Below, piece after piece: positions 5,056 through 9,536 of a stretch of 9,536 nucleotides of DNA. The notes under the pieces were generated by a model. It was given only the letters and a program-made list of their open reading frames with translations. It was not told the DNA's origin and searched no databases. This DNA is from Chloroflexota bacterium (GTDB lineage Bacteria > Chloroflexota > Dehalococcoidia > UBA2979). A program made the position numbers and the translations under genes. Location: assembly GCA_016875695.1 (NCBI GenBank), contig VGPB01000060.1, positions 1 through 9,536 of the forward strand, written 5' to 3'. Each line of letters begins with the position of its first letter. Position 1 is the stretch's first letter.

Positions 5056-6354
5056 GTCGTCGCCGGCGGAGACGGGGGCGGGAGCGCGACGCGGGGGCTC
5101 GGGGCGCAACAGGCGGCCGGGGCTGACGAGCGCGACGAGCGCCATGAACGCGGCGATCACGACGCCGAGCAGCACGAACGTCGCGGAGGCGCTCGTGCGG
5201 TCGGCAAGCGCGCCGAGCGGGGCGGACATCAGCGGGAACACGCTGAAGGTGAGCATGTAGATGCTCATCACGCGGCCGTGCAGCGCGGGCTCGGAGCCCG
5301 CCATGAGCATCGTGCTGTTGACCGTCATGTAGCCGGTCGAGGCGAGCCCGAGCGCGACGTGCGCCACGAGCGCGCCCGGGTAGCCGAATGCCCGGGCGAG
5401 CAGCCCGAGCGTGACGAGCGAGACCCCGAAGCCGAGCCCGAGCAGCACCTGCAGCAGCGCAAGCCGCCGCGTGTGGCCGAGCCACGCGATCGCGAGCGAG
5501 CCGGCGAGCGCGCCGGCGCCGGAGACCGCGAGCAGCGTGCCGTAGGCGCCGGAGCCCACGTGCAGCTCCTCAGCGGCGAAGCCGGGGAGGAGCGTGACGT
5601 ACGGCATGCCGACAAGCGACGGCACGAACGCCATGAGCATGAGCAGGCGCAGCGCGGGCGAGGCCCACAGGTAGCGCAGCCCCGCGCCGATGTCGTGCAG
5701 CACGTTGCGGCGCTCCGCCGCGCCGGCCACGTGCGCGGTGCTGCGCGGCAGCTGCCAGAGGATCGCGACAACGCCGAAGTTCAGCGCCGCCTGCAGGTAG
5801 AACACGACGTCCACGCCGAGCACGACCATCAGCACGCCGGCCACGGCCGGCGCGAAGATGCGCGTGCCGTTCATCGCGGCGTTGTTGAGCGCGATCGCGT
5901 TCGCAAGCTCCTCGCGCGGCACGAGCTCCGGCACGAGCGCCTGGCGCGCCGGCATGTTGAACGCGAACACGGTGCCCTGGAACAGCCCCAGCGCGAACAG
6001 CCAGGGGATCGAGATCACGTCGATGGTGATCAGCACGGCCGTGACCAGCGCCGTCAGCCCGACGAGCGACTGCGTGACCGTCAACAGCCGCCGCTTGTCC
6101 AGGCGGTCCGCGTACGCTCCGCCGACGAGCGAGAACAGCAGCTGCGGGATGCCCCACGAGAGCATGACGAGGCCGACGGCGGCGTTGGTGCCGGAGATGT
6201 CGTGCGCGAGCCAGCCGCGCGCGACCATCTGCATCTGCATCGCGGTGAACGAGGCGGCCATCGAGAGCCAGAGGATGCGGTAGTTGCGGTAGCCGAACGC
6301 CGCGAAGGTCTGGCGCAGGCCACCGCGGGGGCGGGAGCCGGTGGCATGGCTCAC
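5053..6354 (-). CDS. MFS transporter, EntS/MFS_3-like exporter
   Basis: This 433-aa protein is a 12-helix major facilitator superfamily permease of the inner membrane, driven by proton exchange in the family. Hydrophobic segments run at about 25-47, 57-79, 91-111, 115-134, 164-184, 185-202, 235-255, 269-291, 298-319, 326-346, 365-384 and 392-411. Motif A is seen after helix 2 (GAYADRLDKRRL, 79-90), and a half-motif recurs at GALADR (381-386). AFNMPARQALVPELVPREELANAIALN (131-157) and GRVMSIYMLTF (360-370) are typical of the EntS-like branch, which exports siderophores, drugs or other small molecules. The substrate cannot be told. The start is GTG at 6354, supported by GGGAG six bases upstream. 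It diverges from the small gene at 6543. A Pro/Arg-rich tail (412-433) is likely cytosolic. Confidence 0.9.
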   Translation of the reverse strand: MSHATGSRPRGGLRQTFAAFGYRNYRILWLSMAASFTAMQMQMVARGWLAHDISGTNAAVGLVMLSWGIPQLLFSLVGGAYADRLDKRRLLTVTQSLVGLTALVTAVLITIDVISIPWLFALGLFQGTVFAFNMPARQALVPELVPREELANAIALNNAAMNGTRIFAPAVAGVLMVVLGVDVVFYLQAALNFGVVAILWQLPRSTAHVAGAAERRNVLHDIGAGLRYLWASPALRLLMLMAFVPSLVGMPYVTLLPGFAAEELHVGSGAYGTLLAVSGAGALAGSLAIAWLGHTRRLALLQVLLGLGFGVSLVTLGLLARAFGYPGALVAHVALGLASTGYMTVNSTMLMAGSEPALHGRVMSIYMLTFSVFPLMSAPLGALADRTSASATFVLLGVVIAAFMALVALVSPGRLLRPEPPRRAPAPVSAGDD

Positions 6355-6425
6355 GGCTGACTCCCGACCGTGACGCTGCGGCGTGGCGGTCGGACGCGCG
6401 GTGCGGGCGACCCGGGCAGAGCTTC

Positions 6426-6454
6426 ATCGTAGCGGGCGGCCCCGGCGCGCGAAA
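6426..6454 (-). promoter_or_regulatory. candidate promoter for the MFS gene (TTTCGC-17-TACGAT)
   Basis: On the minus strand TTTCGC (6454-6449) and TACGAT (6431-6426) are separated by 17 bp, about 70 bp before the GTG start. The -10 matches TATAAT at four of six positions, and the same TACGAT is found before nfo and the hydrolase. The -35 is weak. Confidence 0.45.
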
Positions 6455-6490
6455 GGCGCGAGCGGCGCGGCGACGCGGTGGCCTCGGCGG

Positions 6491-6520
6491 TTGTCTGGAG
6501 CGCGTGCGCGGCTCTAGCAT
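6491..6520 (+). promoter_or_regulatory. candidate promoter for the 6543 gene (TTGTCT-18-TAGCAT)
   Basis: TTGTCT (6491-6496) and TAGCAT (6515-6520) each match the sigma-70 consensus at four of six positions with an 18-bp spacer. They end 22 bp before the ATG, and the strong GGGAGG ribosome site falls in between, so the leader would be short. Confidence 0.5.
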
Positions 6521-6542
6521 CTGGGCAAAGGGAGGCCGCCGC

Positions 6543-6854
6543 ATGCCCCTGGACCAGAGCATGTCCGCGCAGTGCGCCGACTGGATCGCCGAGCAGCTGA
6601 CCGAGGAGTACGGCGGCTTCATCTCCGCCGAGGCGATCGACGCGATGCTCGAGTTCGAGGAAGAGATCCGCGAGGCGCGCGGCGACCCGATGATGAGCCA
6701 CCCGGAGATGGCGGAGGCGCTGATCGCGAAGCTGGCTGAGGAAGGCGCGCCGGTCAACGTGTACGGCGGCATCAACACGCCGATGCTCGTCGAGGTGCTG
6801 CACCTCGAGGACGAGTTCCGCGCGAACTGGGGAGCGCCCCGGCGGGTGCGGTAA
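6543..6854 (+). CDS. hypothetical acidic helical protein, 103 aa
   Basis: I do not recognise this family. The gene is nonetheless convincing: a GGGAGG Shine-Dalgarno (6530-6535) sits seven bases before ATG 6543, a promoter-like pair lies just upstream, and codon use matches its neighbours. The protein is soluble and strongly acidic. It has long predicted helices around CADWIAEQLTEEYGGFISAE (11-30), AMLEFEEEIREARGD (33-47) and EMAEALIAKLAEEGAPVN (53-70), then NVYGGINTPMLVEVLHLEDEFR near the end. There are no membrane segments, no signal peptide and no Cys pairs (one Cys only). It diverges from the MFS gene across 188 bp. A repeat copy begins at the first base after its TAA stop. A small regulatory or adaptor protein is possible, but nothing in the sequence names a function. 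Confidence 0.72.
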   Translation: MPLDQSMSAQCADWIAEQLTEEYGGFISAEAIDAMLEFEEEIREARGDPMMSHPEMAEALIAKLAEEGAPVNVYGGINTPMLVEVLHLEDEFRANWGAPRRVR

Positions 6855-6909
6855 GGACCCCACCCACCCACCTCTGTGTTGTACGAGGGGCGGCGCCCCT
6901 CGCGCTTCC
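6855..6909 (+). repeat. intergenic hairpin/G-tract repeat, copy 4 (plus orientation, lacks first hairpin)
   Basis: It starts directly after the TAA of the 6543 gene: GGACCCCACCCACCCACCT, then a spacer, then a perfect CGAGGGGC-GGC-GCCCCTCG hairpin (6884-6902), then GCGCTTCC. The small leading GCCC-TCC-GGGC hairpin is absent. Only three C-runs of three or more are present. Confidence 0.7.
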
Positions 6910-6957
6910 GACTACGCTGCCTACTCGGTGCTCAGCACGGCCGCCCGGACCGCTCAA

Positions 6958-7041
6958 GAGCTGAAGACGCCCTCCGGGCGGGGGACCCGCCCGCCCGCCC
7001 TTCTCCTGTGCGAGGGGCTGCGCCCCTCGCGCTCCCCGCCG
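6958..7041 (+). repeat. intergenic hairpin/G-tract repeat, copy 5 (plus orientation, fullest copy)
   Basis: GCCC-TCC-GGGC (6969-6979) is followed by GGGGGA, then CCCGCCCGCCCGCCC (6986-7000). On the minus strand this is a perfect four-tract G-quadruplex motif with one-base loops. A perfect 9-bp hairpin follows (7010-7018 with 7022-7030, loop TGC), and then GCTCCCC. It is nearly the same as copy 3. Confidence 0.8.
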
Positions 7042-7233
7042 CCGCTCGCCGCTGCTCGCGCCTAAGAATCGCCTGACTCGGTGCGACTCGGCTGACGCGG
7101 GCTGACGGCGGCCCCCGGCGGATCCTCGAACCCTCTCCGGCGGTGAGAGCGAATCCGGCGCATGGCCGTGAGCACGCCCCCAACCCGCGCGACTGGAGCA
7201 CTGCCCGCCGGCCGGCTCGCGCCCGCTTCGTAA

Positions 7234-7290
7234 GGGGGAGCGCCAGGGGCTGCGCCCCTCGCAAACAAACGGATGGGCGGGCGGGTTCCC
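7234..7290 (-). repeat. intergenic hairpin/G-tract repeat, copy 6 (minus orientation)
   Basis: On the minus strand this begins two bases after the nfo stop. It runs GGGAACCCGCCCGCCCA, then an AT-richer spacer, GCGAGGGGC-GCA-GCCCCT (stem 7245-7259), and GCGCTCCCCC. As in copy 4 the first hairpin is missing and the repeat abuts the stop codon of the gene on the same strand. Confidence 0.72.
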
Positions 7291-7292
7291 GA

Positions 7293-8156
7293 CTACGGCG
7301 GGGCGACGGCGTCGCGGATGCGCTTTAGACGCAGCACGTTCTCGCGGTCGGGGCCGCTCTTGCCGTCGATGCCGGGGACCTCGAGCAGCAGCGGCAGCGC
7401 CTGCAGGCGCGGCTCGGCGAGCAGCGTGCGAAAGCCGGCCTCGCCGATCTGGCCGTCGCCGATGTTCTCGTGGCGGTCGCGGCGGCTGCCGAGCTCGCCC
7501 TTGGAGTCGTTGGCGTGGAGCGCGCGCAGGCGCTGGAGGCCCACGGCGTCGTCGAGCTCGCGGAGGGTGGCGTCGAGACCCTCGGGGGTCGTGATGTCGT
7601 AGCCCGCGGCGTAGGCGTGGCAGGTGTCGAGGCAGACGGCGAGGCGCGGCGACGGGACGGCGCGGACGATCGCGCCGAGGTCGTCAAAGCTGCCGATCGT
7701 GCCGCCCTGGCCGGCGGCGTTCTCGAGCGCGAGCAGCGCCTCGCCCGGCGCGGCGGCGAGGATACGCTCGAGCGCCGTGGCGACGCGGGGCAGCACCTCC
7801 TGCATGCCGCGCGCGCGGCGGGAGCCGGTGTGCACGACCACGCCGTCGGCGCCCGCGCCGTCGGCGACGCGCAGCGCGTTCGCCACGGCGTCGATGGACT
7901 TCTCCCAATGCTCCTCGTCCTCGGCGGCGAGGTTGGGCAGGTAGGGGCAGTGCAGCCAGACGTGCGTGATGCCGGCCTCGGCGCGGGCCGCGCGGAAGCG
8001 CGCGTAGGCCTCTGGTGTGTGCTTCGTCTGGCGCCAGGTCTGGGGCGCCGAAGGGAAAACCTGGATCGCCTCGGCCTCCATCGCGCGCGCCCGGTCGACG
8101 GCGGTCCACAGGCCCCCCGAGGACGAGACGTGCGCGCCGACGGGCTGGCGGCTCAC
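7293..8156 (-). CDS. nfo: endonuclease IV (apurinic/apyrimidinic endonuclease)
   Basis: Endonuclease IV cleaves DNA 5' of abasic sites in base-excision repair, using three zinc ions in a TIM barrel. The 287-aa product has all expected metal ligands: His69 (HCPYLPNLA), His109 (VVHTGS), Glu145 (LALENAAGQGG), Asp177 and His180 (CLDTCHAYAAGYD), His214 (ALHANDSKGELGS), Asp227 and His229 (RRDRHENIGDG) and Glu259 (LLEVPG). Spacing matches E. coli Nfo closely, so it should be active. I chose GTG 8156, which gives MSRQPVGAHVSSSGGL, the usual N-terminus. No clear Shine-Dalgarno precedes it. The open frame extends upstream to 8321, but that part is not Nfo-like and overlaps the promoter. A TACGAT -10 lies at 8201-8196. 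The gene diverges from the receiver-like gene and appears monocistronic. Confidence 0.94.
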   Translation of the reverse strand: MSRQPVGAHVSSSGGLWTAVDRARAMEAEAIQVFPSAPQTWRQTKHTPEAYARFRAARAEAGITHVWLHCPYLPNLAAEDEEHWEKSIDAVANALRVADGAGADGVVVHTGSRRARGMQEVLPRVATALERILAAAPGEALLALENAAGQGGTIGSFDDLGAIVRAVPSPRLAVCLDTCHAYAAGYDITTPEGLDATLRELDDAVGLQRLRALHANDSKGELGSRRDRHENIGDGQIGEAGFRTLLAEPRLQALPLLLEVPGIDGKSGPDRENVLRLKRIRDAVAPP

Positions 8157-8195
8157 GCGGCGGCTGGGCGATGCGGCGCGCGGTTCACGGGGCGC

Positions 8196-8201
8196 ATCGT
8201 A
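8196..8201 (-). promoter_or_regulatory. candidate -10 hexamer of nfo
   Basis: The minus strand reads TACGAT, about 40 bp before the GTG start and in the same GCTACGATG context as the MFS promoter. The -35 position would fall inside the palindrome at 8202-8241. A 7-bp dyad, CGATGCG/CGCATCG (8169-8175 and 8193-8199), overlaps the -10 and the expected start site. Confidence 0.45.
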
Positions 8202-8241
8202 GCAGCAGGCCGTGGCCGGCGCGCCGGCCGCGGCCTGCTGC
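8202..8241. promoter_or_regulatory. 40-bp near-perfect palindrome in the nfo/receiver divergent region
   Basis: The sequence reads GCAGCAGGCCGTGGCCGGC, then the mirror, centred on GGCGCGCC. Only one position pair out of twenty fails to match (T8213 against G8230), and in RNA that would be a G-U pair. It lies just upstream of the nfo -10 and about 50 bp before the receiver-like ATG. It could be an operator for a dimeric regulator acting on both genes, or a hairpin insulating them. The symmetry is directly visible; the role is inferred. Confidence 0.6.
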
Positions 8242-8289
8242 GCCACGCGCTGCGCTCTGCCGATAACTACTCGGAGGACGGAGCGCGGC

Positions 8290-8661
8290 ATGGACGAGCA
8301 CGACGAGCCGGGGATGAGCATCGCGGGCAGCGCGCTGGTGCTGGTCGAGGACCAGCGGGCGGCGCTGGCGGCGGTACTGGTCGCGTAAGAGATGGGCTAC
8401 AGCGTAGACATCGCCGCGAACCCGCAGGCGGCGCTGAACTGGATCGAGCTCGCGCGCCACGACCTCATCGTGTGCAGCGGCGGCGACCAGTCGCGCTCGC
8501 CGGAGTTCATCCTGCGCCTGCGCTACACGGCGCCGCAGTCGCGCATCATCGTGCTCGGCGACGCGGACAGGCCGCTCAACGCCCTGACGGAGCTGCGCGT
8601 GGAGGTGCTGCGCACGCCGATGGACCCGAACGCGATGGTCACGAGCCTGCGCGCGGCGTAG
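8290..8661 (+). pseudogene. degenerate response-regulator receiver domain interrupted by TAA
   Basis: The frame starts at ATG 8290, with GGAG six bases upstream, and reads SALVLVEDQRAALAAVLVA before TAA at 8386-8388. The same frame continues EMGYSVDIAANPQAALNWIELARHDLIVCSGGD and on to IIVLGDADRP, VEVLRTPMDPNAM and a TAG at 8659-8661. Across the stop this is one CheY-like receiver of 123 codons. Key residues are changed. The acidic pair is kept (VED), but the phosphoacceptor position (usually LIVLD) reads LIVCS, the switch Thr region reads VLGDA, and the usual KP reads RTP. It could therefore not be phosphorylated even if read through. ATG 8392 lies three bases after the TAA, so the 3' part (89 aa) could be made by restart. 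A pseudogene, a split pseudoreceiver or a sequence error are all possible. Confidence 0.65.
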
Positions 8662-8663
8662 CG

Positions 8664-8692
8664 CGCGGCGCGCTCGACGGCCGCGCGCCGCG
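8664..8692 (+). terminator. GC hairpin after the receiver-like gene
   Basis: CGCGGCGCGC (8664-8673) and GCGCGCCGCG (8683-8692) are perfect 10-bp inverted repeats with a nine-base loop, three bases after the stop codon. There is no T-tract after it. The position suggests a transcription end or mRNA-protecting hairpin. Confidence 0.45.
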
Positions 8693-8797
8693 AAACGGGG
8701 CGCGCGCGTCGCATCCAGCCCTTAGGTGATCTCCTTATGGCCGCGCACGCGCACGTACGCGCGGCGCACGATCGCGCGCACCCTCCACGCGTGCGCG

Positions 8798-8806
8798 TGC
8801 TACGCT
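8798..8806 (+). promoter_or_regulatory. candidate extended -10 (TGC-TACGCT) for the Yip1-family gene
   Basis: TGCTACGCT lies about 50 bp before ATG 8858. TACGCT has the TANNNT form, and the preceding TG could act as an extended -10. No clear -35 is seen. Confidence 0.35.
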
Positions 8807-8857
8807 CGTCGCGGCGGGCGCCGCGCGAGCGGCGAGGGCGAGCGAGAGGCTCCGGCG

Positions 8858-9397
8858 ATGCAGACGATGTCGACGCCCGGCTCCGTGGTGAAGCGGGCGT
8901 TGCGAGCCGCACGCGGCGAAGAGGCGCTTTACGAAGAGGTCGAGGCGGACGCCGGCGCGAACATGCAGGCCGCGATCGTCGTGTTGGCGGGGGCGGTGGC
9001 ATCCGGCATCGGCTTCTTGCTCCAGAGCGGGGACGCCGGTGGCTTAATCGTCGGCATCGTGTCGGGCCTGCTCGGCTGGCTCGGCTACGCGTATGCGTGC
9101 TTCCTAATCGGGACGCGCGTGTTCCACCTGCCGCAGACCAAGTCCACGTTCAGCGAGGTGACCCGCGTGCTTGGCTTCGCGAGCGCACCGCGCGTGCTGC
9201 TGGTACTCGGTGGGACCCCGGTGCTCGGAATCGCCATCGCCGCCGTCGTGGGGGTATGGGGCATCGTGCTGACGGTGATCGCGCTGCGGGCGGCGCTCGA
9301 CTTCACGCTGCCCCGCGCGATCGGGACGGCGATCGCGGCGGTGATCGTGCTGGCCGTCATCCAGGGCATCGCGAGCGAGACGATGGCGCTGCTCTAG
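8858..9397 (+). CDS. Yip1-family integral membrane protein
   Basis: This 179-aa protein looks like the bacterial Yip1-domain family of unknown function. An amphipathic, acidic N-terminal region contains VKRALRAARGEEALYEEVEAD (11-31), which resembles the family start (R.al.....YeEvE.D). Hydrophobic segments follow at about 37-57, 61-87, 112-127, 128-147 and 153-172. The loop TKSTFSEVTRVLGFASAPR (94-112) is a conserved-looking feature of the family. There is no signal peptide and no enzyme motif. The start at ATG 8858 has GAGAGG eight bases upstream. An ATG at 8867 is a close alternative. The open frame upstream to 8726 is Arg-rich and not homologous. The family is linked in general to membrane organisation, but its role here is not known. 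Confidence 0.8.
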   Translation: MQTMSTPGSVVKRALRAARGEEALYEEVEADAGANMQAAIVVLAGAVASGIGFLLQSGDAGGLIVGIVSGLLGWLGYAYACFLIGTRVFHLPQTKSTFSEVTRVLGFASAPRVLLVLGGTPVLGIAIAAVVGVWGIVLTVIALRAALDFTLPRAIGTAIAAVIVLAVIQGIASETMALL

Positions 9398-9425
9398 CTT
9401 CTCCTCGAGCGAACGGACCACAGCG

Positions 9426-9536
9426 ATGGACGATCCACGTGACCGCGCCGCTGCACGCGGCAGCGCCCCACGGCAAGACGACGGCACGCGCCGCGGCATG
9501 CTCGCGCTCGGCGCGCCGGGCGGCGGCGAGCGCACG
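9426..9536 (+). CDS. possible start of a further gene, cut by window end
   Basis: An ATG 28 bp after the Yip1 stop opens a frame that stays open for 37 codons to the window edge. The translation begins MDDPRDRAAARGSAPRQDDG and continues with GMLALGAPGGGERT. It is charged and low in complexity, with no recognisable domain. The ribosome site is weak (GAGCG about 13 bases upstream). The close spacing would allow co-transcription with the Yip1 gene. Since GC-rich DNA gives random open frames, this is only a candidate. Confidence 0.35.
   Translation, partial: MDDPRDRAAARGSAPRQDDGTRRGMLALGAPGGGERT

Larger units (their letters stand above)
6855..7292. other. intergenic cluster of three hairpin repeats
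   Basis: No gene is seen. The stretch contains repeat copies 4 (plus), 5 (plus) and 6 (minus). Between copies 5 and 6 is a nested dyad: CGGAT/ATCCG outer arms (7119-7123 and 7153-7157) and CTCTC/GAGAG inner arms (7133-7137 and 7145-7149). Open frames here give only Arg/Ala/Pro-rich translations. Confidence 0.65.

Noticed and set aside
5278..6360. Plus-strand 360-codon frame opposite the MFS gene
   Set aside because: The translation is a highly charged Arg/Glu/His mix typical of antisense, and the MFS reading frame is clearly real.
7119..7157. tRNA-like GGGTTCGAGGATCC on the minus strand
   Set aside because: It looks like a T-loop at first sight, but the T-stem does not pair and no acceptor, D or anticodon arms are found. 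It is better described as a nested dyad.
8392..8661. Separate 89-aa gene starting at ATG 8392
   Set aside because: It starts in the middle of the receiver fold and lacks a clear ribosome site of its own, so it is treated as the 3' part of the interrupted gene, though restart is possible.
8721..8740. CTTAGGTGATCTCCTTATGG, resembling an rRNA 3'-end/anti-Shine-Dalgarno region
   Set aside because: The match to the 16S end is short and rearranged. On the minus strand AAGGAG is too far from any sensible start.
1..9536. CRISPR array, toxin-antitoxin pair or multi-gene defence island
   Set aside because: No regularly spaced repeats with unique spacers and no cas genes are seen. The only defence-like gene is the methyltransferase stub. 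The hairpin repeats are dispersed and in both orientations.

Overview
This is a GC-rich bacterial chromosomal window. Its gene set is flavin-dependent thymidylate synthase ThyX, endonuclease IV, a stand-alone FabF-type ketosynthase, an EntS-like MFS exporter and a Yip1-family membrane protein. Starts are often GTG or TTG, and the intergenic DNA is full of GC-rich hairpins. This would fit a high-GC Chloroflexota lineage, with Actinobacteriota as the alternative. No rRNA, tRNA or other lineage-fixing marker is present, so the placement is inference.

Layout. 1-381 is the right-hand end of an IS3-family insertion sequence on the minus strand: orfA, a canonical -1 frameshift heptamer (GGGAAAC), the first codons of orfB, and the terminal inverted repeat. 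It abuts, and has probably cut, the 3' remnant (382-825) of a DNA methyltransferase gene whose C-terminal Mrr-like endonuclease domain survives. The remnant ends at three short direct repeats that may be the scar of a second IS. 1297-3435 is a two-gene unit: an alpha/beta hydrolase lacking its serine nucleophile, then FabF. 3436-3929 holds a zinc-ribbon gene relic on the minus strand with an in-frame amber codon, and a repeat. 3930-4760 is thyX, convergent with the MFS exporter (5053-6354, minus). A small hypothetical gene (6543-6854) diverges from the exporter. 6855-7292 is a cluster of three repeats. 7293-8156 (minus) is nfo. It is divergent from a receiver-like gene interrupted by one TAA (8290-8661), and a 40-bp near-perfect palindrome lies between them. 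8858-9397 is a Yip1-family membrane protein. A further ORF opens at 9426 and runs off the end.

The most unusual element is an intergenic repeat family with about six copies in 9.5 kb, on both strands. Each full copy joins a small GCCC-TCC-GGGC hairpin, a run of G-tracts (G-quadruplex capable in three copies), a perfect or near-perfect GC hairpin of the type GAGGGGC-NNN-GCCCCTC, and a GCGCTCCC tail. Several copies begin within a few bases of a stop codon in the same orientation as the gene, so they may serve as 3'-end elements or be REP-like mobile repeats.

Functionally the intact genes are mostly housekeeping: fatty-acid elongation, dTMP synthesis, base-excision repair and efflux. They sit in small transcription units rather than one pathway operon. 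Several genes are damaged or have lost catalytic residues: the methyltransferase stub, the zinc ribbon, the receiver and the hydrolase nucleophile.
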